This document shows, piece after piece, positions 22,900 through 33,952 of a stretch of 64,000 nucleotides of DNA. Under the pieces are notes generated by a model. The model did no database searches and was not told where the DNA came from. It saw nothing but the letters and a program-made list of their open reading frames with translations. The first letter of the stretch is position 1; the number at the start of each line of letters is the position of its first letter. Origin of the DNA: Massospora cicadina (Eukaryota; Entomophthoromycota; Entomophthoromycetes; Entomophthorales; Entomophthoraceae); the NCBI GenBank assembly GCA_022478985.1, contig JAKSZP010000133.1, positions 1-64,000 of the forward strand, read 5' to 3'. Position numbers and translations under genes: made by a program.

Positions 22900-25080
22900 T
22901 CAAAATGAAACCAATCAGAACTAATTCGAGTGGCAATCAGCCCAATGTTCAGATTTCAAATGGTCAAAAAGGTATGAAGAATGATTTAACGGCCAGAATG
23001 CCCAACGATTTTGATTAAGTTAACATGACAATCAAAAAAATCGCCCCCTCCCAAAATCGTTGGGGATCATCTCTGATGGGCAGGCAACAGCATTAGACAC
23101 CATCAATGAGGGTTCAAAGCCCCCTGTTTGCAAATCAGGCTTTGTGCCTGATGCAACGCCACTGACTGAACGAACATCCCAGCGATTAAGCATGTGTGGG
23201 TTGGGCGTTCTGAAATTGTTCCAAACCAATTGGGCCTGCCCCTACATGGGATGGCCTTGGGGGATTCCCTCTGCTCGTCAGGCCAAACACCATCATGCCA
23301 ACCGTCAGAAATGCAGCCAAGCCTCAGTTTGGACGTTTGATGTTGAACTGACAGTGACTCAGCCGGCCACCAAATTCTTTGATGTCAGTTCCCAGTGAAC
23401 TAATCCGCCCATTCCCAAATAATTCACCAGTTAGGTTGAAATTGAGGGTCCCAATCACAGCTTGTTAATGCCCCAATTGACCACTATCTAATCAGTTGCA
23501 TTGCACTGAGAAAATTGTTGGTTGATTCTCTTCCTTTTCCTCTGCAATGAAATATTGCCAAAAACCAACCATATTCTATTGTGTTGAATTTTACTCTAGC
23601 TGCATCCCAAAAGGCTTTTCCCTGGTGGCCCGTCGGTCCATATACCAAATGGGCTCTAGAAGTACTCATGGTCACTATGGCTACCGTCATTGATTGGATT
23701 CAGCGAGTCAGATACTTCGGCACTTTAACCCTGCTATCATGAACTTCTGACAACAGTATACAGGGATCTTGTGGCCTTACATCCACCATCTACAAGTAAT
23801 AATCCATCTCCTTATCCCCCCAGTCAAAATGACCCCATATGCCAATGAACTCATTGAAACTATTTATGTAATTCCACATTCCTGTAGCAAGACCCCCAGG
23901 GTCTGGGGTGGGCTTGATTTGGTTCATCATTGGGATCATACTCACTGTTGTCCTGCACCAATGATTCGTCATTTTGCAATGCCCATATCCATACAACGTC
24001 ATTCAGTTGGCAATGCCTCTGGCATTCTGGCTTGCTTTTTAGGTGCTCACACATCATGACTGGCAGGCTGGTTAACCTTCTTCTGCCGTTTCCATGACAT
24101 ATACTTATAGAATTGTTCATGTAAGTGATCCATAATACTTAATAGAGAGCCAATTTATTGAAGGAATCCGGAATTCCCATCGGCACCTGGAGGCCCCCAA
24201 GGTCGTTCCATGCCTGGAGGTCCCCGAGGCCCTACATTCCCAGGGGGTCCCAAGTTCCATCATCACCAGGTGGTCCACGCGAACATCACCCCCAGGTGGC
24301 CCATGAGGTCCTTCAACCCATGGGGACTCATAGATCCCAAGGTTTTCTCTACCTCAATGACCCAGAATTGAATCCCTGAGTACAGCTGTTCCAATTGAAT
24401 GAGACAGGTTCCAACTTCCACCTCCATTAATTGATTACGCTCAGAGAGTGGGAAAGACCCTCTCTCCATTCTCTCTAAATCTCCTGAACTCGCTTTGTGA
24501 ACTGATCATCAACAAACCCAGACATCCCAATATCGAGCTGAATAAGCTATTGATGAATTTCATTGATAAGGGTCCAATTAATAATAATGGCCTCAGAATT
24601 ATTTTTGCTAAATTCAGAGGCAGACTTAAAAAAATTCAGAAATATAATAATTTAAGGATTATAGTCCTTCTAGTAAATTGAGCATCCCTTGATGGTGCAT
24701 TCCCACTATGGGTTATAATGATATAAGGTTGGGTGAACAAGCTGTTGCTAGTATTGCTTGGGGAAAATTCAGGCATTGGGGAGGATTGCAACACATCCCG
24801 CAAGATAGAGGGTACAGCATTAGATCAAGATTGGGTAGCACAGATTCCAGGGATTGATACACCTTCAAGCAGCTGCATAATTATATTTTGTAAAACCTCA
24901 GGTGGTATTTGAGAATCTGAAGTAAAGCTTAGACTAGGACCATAAAATTCCAAGTTGGCATGAATTTCCAACGTGGAGGTAATCTTGGGATTTGGGTTTC
25001 AGATAAACAAACACATCATAATATGACCTTGCTCATGTTTCATGAGCTTCTTCAGGCAAAAAATGAGAATCCATGGTAGG
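22900..25080 (-). pseudogene. Element D 5' extension: coiled coil, collagen-like repeat, unknown domain
   Basis: Between the primer site and gag, the minus strand shows in order: an N-terminal piece (HANLEFYGPSLSFTSDSQIP near 24965); a helical charged region near 24600-24330 (FVDDQFTKRVQEI, SLSERNQLMEVEVGTCLIQL); a collagen-like Gly-x-y tract at about 24320-24160 (GPPGNVGPRGPPG) split over frames; and a region at about 24002-23040 with about eight stops in 320 codons (TGMWNYINSFNEFIGIWGHF, HQGKAFWDAARVKF, GCISDGWHDGVWPDE). GC content is visibly higher than around it. Collagen-like tracts occur in some basidiomycete gag proteins, from general knowledge. Whether this is part of D or a separate insertion is open; the last domain is unidentified. 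Confidence 0.45.
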
Positions 25081-25114
25081 GATTGACGTTTTCACCAGTG
25101 CATAGCTCAGAGTG

Positions 25115-25132
25115 CCTCTGTAGTGTGCACCA
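25115..25132 (-). promoter_or_regulatory. Element D primer-binding site
   Basis: On the minus strand TGGTGCACACTACAGAGG begins two bases inside the 5' LTR. It matches the primer motif of B in all but three positions. Confidence 0.65.
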
Positions 25133-25133
25133 G

Positions 25134-25474
25134 TCTGGAAGTTTTATTTTACACTTTCAATGGTGCAGGTTTTCTCTCAAAGTTACACTAAGTGGATTCT
25201 TTAAAAAGGCGATAAATTTAAACGAAAATACAGGTTATAATTCGACATAAATTTTATTTATCAAAAAAGGGGATATTTATAGGCTTCATAACGGCTTGTA
25301 ATCTCTCAGAGCAAATTAATCTCTGTGCAATTGAATCTTCAATCAACTGATCATGATAAGATTGATAATTAAATTTGATAGATTGAGATATATTGCTCTC
25401 TCCTTCCAAAGATGCCAGGGGGAATTGATGGAGTGAAATTTTTGGAGATGTGTGAATTTGGTGAAATCTCAACA
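25134..25474 (-). repeat. Element D 5' LTR
   Basis: On the minus strand it starts TGTTGAGATTTCACC and ends CTTCCAGA next to the primer site. It has the same length as the left copy, 341 bp. The terminal CA is GA in both copies, so this may be the true end of the family. Confidence 0.88.
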
Positions 25475-26419
25475 AAAAATAACATGGGAACAAACTGTTG
25501 TCCAAGCCAATTCCTGATTGGTTGAGACGCAGGTGGCACCGGACTGAGGAGAGCTAATAAGAAGCTGCAGGCACCATAGTGGCTGCAGGCTTTGGGGGAG
25601 TGGGTAAGGATTGTACCCCATACTGAAAGGCAGTGGGGTGTGTGGCCAATTGGGGGCTAGATGGAGAAGACACAGGTCTAGCGGAACTATCAAGAGAGGG
25701 TATTTATGCTTTAAGTGATCCAACTTGAAGCAGGATGGACAGATGATCTACCCGCCCTCAAAGTGGGCCCAGAATGGGTGGTCAGGGGCAGAGGGAATGA
25801 CAGCGCGAAGTTATTGACAAAGCAATTTTTGAAGTTTGGACTAATTGTGGAAAATGCCCAAGGCCCAGCGATGCAAGCAGCCTCATTGGGGACTGCAAAT
25901 TGAAGGATGAAATTGGATCCATACGCGGCCAAGCCTGCCATCAACCCCTGATGGGGCACCTTGGGGGGAAGGTGATTGGGCAACCCCACAAACTGAACCA
26001 CTTTAGTGGTGTCAGTGGGGAGCTGGGTGCGCATTGTGGGGATAGGGGTGCCCTGGAAAACCAGGGGAATAGTGGCCGCAGTGGCGGCATCAGCTTCACA
26101 AGTAAAGCCGAGATCATACCCCTCATAGTGGCGGAATTCTATATCATCAGCCGGCAGCATCACCGCCTGGGCCTAGTTGACTCTAGCTTTCTCTTTGTAA
26201 GGGAACAACTTTCTATATATGACCTGAAGGCCAAAATTCAGCTGGGATTGGGGGAGAATGAGTGGGCTGCGAGACACTGACTGGACTTGTGCCAGGTGGA
26301 TGGCGAGATCCTTGGGCAGAATAAACTGACTTAATGATTTAGTGGGACTGGACGAACTAGCTAAGCATGTTTTCTGGCTGGCAGAAAATGCTGGGTGGGG
26401 TTCCACCATTGCCCCACAT
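25475..26419 (-). pseudogene. Gene C, 5' part (RRM-like region and CCHC knuckle)
   Basis: On the minus strand one frame runs from MVEP at 26409 to 25711, 233 codons with a single TAG, and is GC-richer than its surroundings. The middle reads IPTMRTQLPTDTTKVVQFVG then PPKVPHQGLMAGLAAYGSNF, resembling the RNA-recognition-like fold (DUF4283 type) at the start of non-LTR ORF1 proteins. Just after, in another frame near 25741, CPSCFKLDHLKHKY matches CX2CX4HX4C with the last Cys as Tyr. A Pro/Ser/Gln-rich linker follows up to the insertion point of D. Alternative start: ATG at 26419 in a neighbouring frame. Assignment to a LINE-like ORF1 is an inference from layout; a host gene is possible. Confidence 0.5.
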
Positions 26420-28000
26420 GGTAGCAGTTGGTGGAGTATCTGAGGTAATTAGGGAGCAAATGGGGGAGATATGCGTAAGATAGTTATACTTTTTTACTTT
26501 TTCTTTATTTAAAATCGCTTTAAATTTACTCCAAGTGGAAAGAAAAACCCCTTGAATATAACCTATAGGTAATAAATATATGGGGTAGTTTGATTCACAA
26601 TTTTAGATAAAAATTATACAGCAACCTATTACTATATAAAAACTGGGTGATTATACTAAACTGTAAATAGGGATAGCTTGGAAAGTTCTTGTAAAATTCA
26701 CTAAGTTAAAAAAGTCAGATAGTTCCACAATTAATCAATTAAATCACTAAGTAATTTTATGTTCACATAAAAAGTCAATTTAGGTATGACGATTGCATCA
26801 CAAAGCACCCCTGCCTTAGGCTCCTTATATATTTTTAGGCGTAAAATTTTATGCTTACCTTTCAAAATGAGATTGCCTCAGATTTAGAGATTTTATATAG
26901 GAAACGCTGTTTGGATTGTCACCCAATTTTCTTGGGATACCTATTTTGGCTTGTGGCTAAGATGTTTACACAAAGGCACTATGTTCAATTATAGGCCATC
27001 AATTTAACCATGGGCCACAAAACTTCTTTATTTGAACTAATAAATAGAATATGCATATAAAGCAGTTATAAAAGGTTTTAGATTTATTTTGTGGTTTTGA
27101 TGGTTTAATGGGGTACAGCAGACACTCATCAATTATCAATGGTATGGCCTAAGTTCATAATCTTAGCCAAGGGTAAGGACCTCATGTGAGCACCATTTTA
27201 GACTGTAAGGGGTGTATAGTATTAATGATCTAACGCTGCATCTGAAACCCTACATATTCTTTCCTAAAGATACAGTTTCACATCTCCTTAAGGATCTTCA
27301 CAAGACATATTTCTTATGAAGTTTGGGCTTTTACTTGCCATGATCGCAGAAATAACAAGTTGAGGATGTGAGATATTTTTGGATATATGCCATAGAATTA
27401 TGCAATAAGCTTAAAGCGGATGGTGCAAGCTATGGAGGGGACCCAGCTGATCTCATATACTGGATACTCTTTTCACAACACTAGGCTTTTCACTCTTTGC
27501 TTAACTTGTTGATCTCCTAGATTATCTTAACTTCAAATTTTGCTTTTTTTGAAAAATGGACTCAACCTCCAATGACTTCATGGTTTTGAAGGAAGTAATG
27601 ACGAGCACGTGGAAGTAAGTGTAAATCTTACAGTATTAGGAAATCCAAAAAAGATTAATTGTTTAAGACTTTGTTAATTTTTAATGGCTCATCTTGTTTT
27701 CAAGCAAATGTTGGCATAGAAACTTGAGGCGAAGGTTCTTTGCATCCATAATCATCAACTCACTTATTGGTAGTTCAGGCCGCATCACACCTTATTGGCA
27801 AACTGAATGAAGTTAATTGTTTATTTAGTCAGCTAATAATGTACTTGTTGATGAACCTAATGGATGTACTAAGAAACTTACTCTGCCGCTAAAAAATGTT
27901 GCTTCATACCTGGGGCAAATAGTTAGGGAAAGATTACTCAAATTGGCAAACATTGACATCAAACCGTAGATTATTGAAGGGAGTTATTATAAAAAATGAG
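26420..28000. other. AT-rich region without recognised gene
   Basis: Upstream of gene C. It is AT-rich with frequent stops on both strands. The minus strand at 27100-27900 could be the decayed C-terminal and LTR part of chromovirus E, but no motif confirms that. No promoter element for gene C stands out. Confidence 0.35.
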
Positions 28001-28011
28001 CTAGAGAGAGA

Positions 28012-29170
28012 TTAGATCCTCTTAAGTTTTGAAAAGCAGTAGCAAAACATTAGAGGTACTGCTAAGCTGCTGGTTCTGATATTTAGTCTTGTCTTTAAAT
28101 TAGTATGGTATACTGAATAAATACATGGCTTAATTTTCAGGAACGCACACATGGCCACCCAAAAGCTCAAGAAAAACTGATCATCAGTTTTACTGATCAC
28201 TTCCCGTTGCAATCCATAGAGAGATAAGACCTGGTCACAAACTGATGCGTCATCTCTTCTGTTAAAGTTATCGTCTAATCAGGGGATCAATTTAACAAAA
28301 CCATGATGTGATATACAGCCACGTTTTTTTCAAAGCACTGGAGAATTTGTAAACCCGCAATGAAGTCCACCAAGTGTGATGTTAATGACTCTGCAGCCTG
28401 TTGGACAGGGTGCAGGAGGCAAGCTAGCCCGTTTGGTATGAATGAATGGACAGGTGAGGCATCATACCAGTCAGGAAAAGACATGTTTTTTACCCCATTT
28501 AAGACTTAACCTCAATATACACAGTGCATTCAAAAAGTTCTGGGACTAACGTTTTAAAGACACAACTTTACAAATAAATAAACTTTCTTTTATCATAATT
28601 TAATATACAACCTTTCCCTCTCTATACATATTTATATTGCTAAAACAATTGTTAAAAGGTATGCACATAGTTCCTATTTTGTATAACCATGTTTAAACCA
28701 GCTGTCACATTCTTCTGAATTTTCTCTACTTCATCAAAAGGATGAACCTTCAGTGCCACCTTCAGATTAATATTATCCACCCTATTCACCAGATTTGGCT
28801 CTGTCTGACTTCTTTCTGTTCTCTAATCTGAAGATGGCACTGAAGGTTCATCCTTTTAATAAAGTAGAGACAATTCAGAAGTGTGTCATCTGGTTTAAAC
28901 ATGGTTATACAAAATAGGAACTATGTGCATACCTTTTAATAATTGTTTTAGAAATATAAATATGTATAGAGAGGGATAGGTTGTATATTAAATTATGAAA
29001 AAGAAAGTTTATTTATTTGTAAAGTTGTGTCTTTAAAACGTTAGTTCCAGAACTTTTGAATGGACTGTGTATATTTGGCACACTTATTGACACCATGCTC
29101 ATGGTCAGCGGGTCGTGATGTTCCACTATTATGGAAGAATATAATTGTGAAGAGACCTATACTCAATTGT
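28012..29170 (-). pseudogene. Fragment E: chromovirus-type integrase split by F
   Basis: Minus-strand frames at 28484-28287 and 28212-28012 read as a gypsy integrase core: LLHPVQQAAESLTSHLVDFI matches the LHPLPxPxRPWxSISMDFI block, and ISKTDDQFFLSFWVAMCAFL then KIKPC..YH match the second Asp region and the YHPQTDGQ segment. On the other side of the fold-back F, at about 29170-29071, SRPADHEHGVNKC resembles the H-x-H zinc-binding start. The interruption therefore falls between zinc-binding and core parts. Stops and frameshifts are frequent. No LTR of this copy could be located. Confidence 0.6.
28520..29069. mobile_element. Element F: mariner-type fold-back with TA duplication
   Basis: A near-perfect 550-bp palindrome flanked by TA. 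The left arm (28520 to about 28771) and right arm (about 28826-29069) are inverted copies joined by about 55 unique bases. The tips read CACAGTGCATTCAAAAAGTT and its complement, typical of Tc1/mariner ends. Each arm carries, pointing outwards from the centre, the beginning of a reading frame: in the right arm ATG at 28834 opens ALKVHPFNKVETIQKCVIWF before a stop, and the left arm has the sibling version. The element therefore looks like two copies of the 5' end of a transposon fused head to head, a non-autonomous form mobilised by a mariner transposase. Confidence 0.85.
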
Positions 29171-30214
29171 GGAAGTATGACCTATCCTTTTGGATATTCC
29201 ACATGGCTTGGACTTAACAGCATCACCTTGGCCATTAGTTATTGGCTTTTTTATTTAGCAAAATGTGTGGCCAACACCATATCCAAGGTTTGGTTGGTCA
29301 TATTAGGAACTTGTGTTGCTTTTGCGGTTTTAATTTGGACATGGGTTTAGGGTAGAACTTTAAAGCCATAGGTGGTCTTGTTTGTTGTGGGGTCTATTTG
29401 GTGAAGGGCGGTATGGAAAATAAATGTGATTTTGGAAGATAGCTCTCATAGAACTTGCTCTGAGAGTATCAATGTTATTAGTTTTGCATCCTCAACTGGT
29501 CCATAAACTGAGGGAGCCTTGACTTTGGATGTATATTATCTGAATTATCCTCTATAAACACATACTTGAATTTAAAGCTGAAGATTTCAATTGGTATGAT
29601 TTTTCAGTGCAAAGAACTTCTGTGGCTTCTGGTAATAGTTTGAAACTTGCGGTTGGCAATCATAGCCATGATGTGCTTGGCTATTTACAAAAAATATATC
29701 CAATGATCTGTCAGAACTCAATCATATAAGCTCTCTATAAGATAATTCAGCCCCTCTCAATTTCAATTATAAACAACCTAAGGGTTTGACAGAAAAAGGT
29801 CCATACGGTAAAGATTTTGTAAAATATAAACCAATACCCTGATCAAATCCTCTTTCTACCAAAGAGATGGAAATATTGCCATTTTCTAAATAAATAAACT
29901 GCTTCTTTTTTTCTGCTAAAGCTGATTTTTTATTTTAGTTATTTGAAATAGTTTATCAGGGATAGGAAGTGTCATTTTCCCTCTCTGGACAATACAACTT
30001 ATTAATACTGTTTATTGGTGATTATTTGTAGAATTTGCTTTCCTGTAACCCCACCAAGGTATAATATGGAGAACAAAAACCTTTACACCACATAAATCCA
30101 ATAATAGAAAGTGGTTCCCCCTACTGGTCACTCTTCTGAGTAACCAGTTGACTGAATATTCTCTAATAAAAGATAACGATATCATAACCTTTATACCCCT
30201 TAAAGATACTGTTG
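29171..30214. other. Flank between F/E and element G
   Basis: The plus strand has a 96-codon hydrophobic open frame at 29060-29350 (WLGLNSITLAISYWLFYLAK), which overlaps the edge of the fold-back and is probably chance or antisense to fragment E. The rest is AT-rich with no recognisable RNase H or reverse transcriptase, although those domains of E would be expected here. Confidence 0.35.
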
Positions 30215-30219
30215 TTTCC

Positions 30220-30785
30220 TATTGTGTTTCTGGTGGATAACTATCATAAGGGTGTATAATCTCCAGGGAGATTTTATAGTATTGAAGTATCACTGATGCA
30301 ACGTAAGGGCAATATGATGATTTCCATCTCTAAAGTTATAATAATTTAATAAGAATAAAAGTCTATATAAATATCCTTTTTATTGGTTGCGTTGCAACCT
30401 CCAAGGCCAGATATTTCTCACTACTTTTTTCCTTAACTGACAGTCACACTGCAAAATATATTTCAAAAAGTCCCCCCTACTTGCTTTATTGTCAGAATCT
30501 TAAGTAATTGATAAGGGTACTCCACCAACTCCAATTATGCTTCATTGGAGTGGTTTCACGATTTTGAACATGCAGCTGATTCTGAATTATATGAAATAAC
30601 TGATATTCTCATTTATAATCAATAGTAACTTTTATGGAAGAATATAATAAGCTTTTTACGCCAGATTTTAATAACAGCAATTAAACGCTGTTCTTATTGC
30701 TAGAAGACTATAATAATTATCTGGTCGCCAATTTAGCAACTGACCAAAATAGCAATTGATATACCTATTTCTCAGTCCTAAAACA
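30220..30785 (-). repeat. Element G 3' LTR
   Basis: In plus-strand terms it runs from TATTGTGTTTCTGG to CCTAAAACA. It aligns with 58982-59560 through blocks such as TTTCTGG(T/C)GGATA at the left end, TTATTGGT near 30395 and 59150, and the stretch around AACAG(..)CAATTAA near 30672 and 59450. The alignment is patchy, so the right edge could shift by a few bases; it was chosen from the CA end and the matching TTTCC. Confidence 0.68.
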
Positions 30786-31244
30786 TATTCTGATAATTTT
30801 CCCTTAACTGAGAAGTCATGCTGATGACGCCACCTTTTCTTTTCATTGGTAGTTCTCAAGCAAAGTGGCTGTCCCACATGGATGGATTTGCTGCCAAGTC
30901 TAGCACCTAATCTTCCATTGCTTGCCTTCCCCAATGTACTTACTGTAAATATTGCTCCAGCAGTGGATGTTACATTGGTATTGTCACAGTTAGAAGCTAG
31001 AGAAGGCTTTTGGCTTAAAGGTATTCTTGTTGTAGACATTAGCGTGCAGATTTGTATTTGCTTTTTATAGTAAAGTCCATCTAGTATCATACTAATATCA
31101 TCATCATTACCTCAATTTAAATATTTATTTAACTTATTATAATTTATTGTAATATTTTGCTTTTTATTTTGTCTTTTTTTATTTTATTTTTTTTTCTTTT
31201 TTCTTCTACTTTATTTTTTATTTACTTTATACTTTATTGTGGTA
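30786..31244 (-). other. Element G region between integrase and 3' LTR
   Basis: It contains a purine run AAGGGAAAA (minus strand, near 30803) that may act as polypurine tract, and a minus-strand frame open for 140 codons from 31090 through the LTR edge to 30668 (TSTAGAIFTVSTLGKASNGR among its residues). I recognise no family in that frame, and its running into the LTR suggests chance. Positions 31135-31235 are a T-rich low-complexity run. Confidence 0.4.
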
Positions 31245-32340
31245 TGTTTTACCTTTTTTAATATTGTTTATATGATTGAAGAACTCAGTGTTTACTCAGT
31301 TGACAATAAAGTCGCTCACTGGCTCCTTGATCATATAGGCATCAGCAAGAATTATCTTTATTATTTTAAAGGGTCAGATCCATATTTTAAGTTAGTATGT
31401 TCCTTCACTAAATCCATGATGATCATGGAATAGGACACGCCCTATCTCAAACTGTGGAAGTATGCTATTTCATCATTGATTAGAGTTGTGGTCCTTGATC
31501 TACTTGGTTAATCTTGTTGAGAACAATTTGTTCTGGAGTTTAGCTAGCATAAAAGGTAAAAGCCACCAGATAGCATTGTGTATCTATTCCGCTGTTCCTC
31601 TACATAGTAGTAGAGTAGCAGAGTAAGATCTGGGTGACTACCATAAAGTTTCTGAAATGACTCTTACCAGTTGCTGAGTGATAGCTGATGTAGTCTCAGA
31701 ACAGCAGTGGAGAGGAGGGAGCTCCAGAATGACAGGCTGTCCATCGCAAGCTTTCTGATTATATTCACTATGGTTCTATTAAAACGCTTGACAGTTCCAT
31801 TGGACTTAAATGGTTTGGGGTCGTTAGTAACCCATGGATCTCCATTAAATCTTTTAATTTGTTAAGTACATGTAAGGTGAAGTTGATCCCACTATATGTG
31901 ATATGAACTGCTGGAAGCCATGCCGTTGAATGATGCACCCCATTATGAATTTGCAGCTGTTAAGACCCCTAGGTCTCCTATCACGTATTTATTTACCCAT
32001 TTCAGTAAATGATCTATTGCTACATGATAAGCTTGGAGTGATTCATGCCCATCAGCAAGGGCCTCACAACATTGATGGATACTGTGTGTCATGCAATCCA
32101 GAGCTTCACCAGAAAGTAGAAAAACTTATTGTTTTAGGTTTTCTCCACTTGACAATGGTGGCAACAGGAAAGATTCGTGAGAACGTCAAATTAAATACTT
32201 CTCATTAATATTGTAGATGTAGAAATTCTAGCATTTTATGTAGCCCTCCATGCCTACCACCTTGTGCACATTTATGATAATATCTGTTTAAGAAAAGGGG
32301 TTCATAATTCCAACGTAGCAGTGTTGACCTTCTTATATAG
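31245..32340 (-). pseudogene. Element G integrase
   Basis: The zinc-binding part near 32270-32120 reads HKMLEFLHLQY and LSCCHHCQVEK, matching J and I. In the core, AIDHLLKWVNKY is readable near 32025, GINFTLHVL near 31890 (second Asp changed), and SNGTVKRFN near 31800 (Glu changed to Lys). The C-terminal part near 31450-31260, with PFKIIKIILADAYMIKEPVS, matches the PFEIIKKTGKDVYTIKEPAG segment of J. Catalysis is lost at two of three acidic residues. Confidence 0.78.
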
Positions 32341-32539
32341 CTCACCATTTTTCCAAAATATATCATCCCTCATCCAATTTATTGCCTTGATGATTTGAGG
32401 TAAATTTGTTAGCATTCATGCCGCTGATCACATTTATGTAAATTAAGTCGTTAAGATTTGCTTTATGGTGACAGAGTTGCTATAGAAAAAAATTGGGTTC
32501 TAGTTCTTCAAATGGTAAGGTGAACAACTTTAAAGTTGT

Positions 32540-32652
32540 TAGTTTGTAGTTTGAGAAGCCATAGTTTGAGGCAATCCTCCAGCTCAAAAAATTTCTTTAA
32601 ACCAATGCAAGGAGGTATGGTTGGTTGGGGCCTTTACTTTACTCCAAGGAGG
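32540..32652 (-). pseudogene. Element G RNase H, distal part
   Basis: Minus-strand TNHTSLHWFKEIF is followed, in a shifted frame, by a KLWLLKLQTNNFKVVH segment. These match the TDHSSLHWF...RWALRLQxYxFxIVH blocks of D and J. The domain is cut here by element H; its upstream half resumes at 41039. Confidence 0.72.
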
Positions 32653-33814
32653 TGTTAGAGTTTGGAGCTGGTAGTGACTCAATTGAGCATCAATTGTTAA
32701 ATTTTCAAGGTTTCGTTTCCTCTTTCTGGATAATAGATTGCTTTGGCTCCCTTATTCAACTACACAGGCTCCTTGTATGCGCGTTGTTTATATAGTTTTT
32801 AAAATTAGCAGAAATAGTATAAAAACTACTACTCTAGTTGAGCTTCTGATAATTAAGATATATAATAGGTCCAACGCCGATCTGGTGCTTGTCCTTTTCT
32901 TGAAGATATGTTGAAAATTCGTAGGACCTTCTTCTCTGTTTAGTAGAACTTAACCTCTCCTAGTCCAGAGGCTCTTCCCGTCATCTTTGTAGAGCTTATT
33001 CTAGGATTATGTTCAGTGGTTCTGCTTCCTTCTCATCACGCAGAGCCCCAGAGATATCAATAATATAGATATAAGATCTTCTTGTCTTTCCAACAACTCT
33101 AATCACAAGAGCAAAAACAATCTATTTTTAATAAAAATTTGAGCTTTTACTATCATACTATCTTCTTTATTATTAGAAACCCAGGGGAAACTTATTTGGA
33201 AATTTGGCTCCCAGCTCTTTGGTTGGCGCCTAATCGGGAATGGTGGCCAGCACCAATGAATTAACCCTCCAGGGTCACACAATTTGATGATCTTTCACTT
33301 TTTTTAAATAATTTCTCTCCCCTACTTGACGCAACCTCTTCTGAATAGAAGAAAAGATCATACCCCAACATCTTTGCTAAACTCTTATCAATCACCATTA
33401 TTTGGTAACAACTAGTGCAGATAACGGGACTCTAAACCATAAACAGCAGGTTGCAATCCAGAAAATATTAACTCAAAAAGTTTTATGTACTACAGGCGGC
33501 ATTATTTGCCAGCAACTCATGAGCCCTTTAGTCAATTGGCAAAAACCCAATCGACTCCTAGAAGCTAATTAAGTATATATAATAAATTGATTCATAATCA
33601 CTTGTTTTTGTTGTGTATCACCCTAATGAAACACTTATCAATTCCATGGATTTAGATCTGCGGGAACAATATATTAGCTTAAAATATTTCTCTGAGCAAT
33701 AGATTTTATAAGAAATTGGTAACTCCAACATCCTCTAGGGGGATGAATCTCCTAGTGGACAAGCAGATGAATCATAATTGAAGATGCTGGGTAAGGGTGG
33801 GCAAAAGCCCAAAA
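32653..33814 (-). repeat. Element H 3' LTR and polypurine tract
   Basis: In plus-strand terms it runs from TGTTAGAGTTTGGAGC to GGGCAAAAGCCCAAAA. On the minus strand the purine tract TCAGGTGGGGATG (33815-33827) stands directly before it, as in B. It aligns with 39871-41038; GGTTTCGTTTCCTCTTTCTG and its partner near 39936 are clear anchors. Confidence 0.85.
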
Positions 33815-33952
33815 CATCCCCACCTGACCAGATTATTTATAAATGAAAATTTTCCAAGGACATACACTGCTTTAATTCTGGCTGAGTCTTCCAGCATCAT
33901 TTATATTTGGAGTTCTTTATTCACCCCCTTTCCTTTCTCAATGCATCTCTGA

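Larger units (their letters stand above)
17666..25474 (-). mobile_element. Element D: Ty3/gypsy LTR element inserted in gene C
   Basis: A minus-strand element with LTRs at 17666-18006 and 25134-25474, each 341 bp, and an AAAAA duplication at 17661-17665 and 25475-25479. Being a homopolymer in AT-rich DNA, that duplication alone is weak, but removing D rejoins the open minus-strand frame of gene C. Internal order on the minus strand is a long 5' region with coiled-coil and collagen-like parts, gag with knuckle, protease, reverse transcriptase, RNase H and integrase. Its pol is the second best preserved here after J. Confidence 0.9.

Noticed and set aside
23060..23398. 112-codon plus-strand frame in the GC-rich block of D
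   Set aside because: Element D codes on the minus strand, where a consistent though interrupted frame exists in the same block.
25715..26280. Plus-strand open frames of 62 and 126 codons
   Set aside because: They mirror the 233-codon minus-strand frame of gene C, which has RRM-like wording and a following knuckle.
29060..29350. 96-codon hydrophobic plus-strand frame as a membrane protein
   Set aside because: It starts inside the tip of the fold-back and overlaps fragment E on the other strand; no family or start context supports it.
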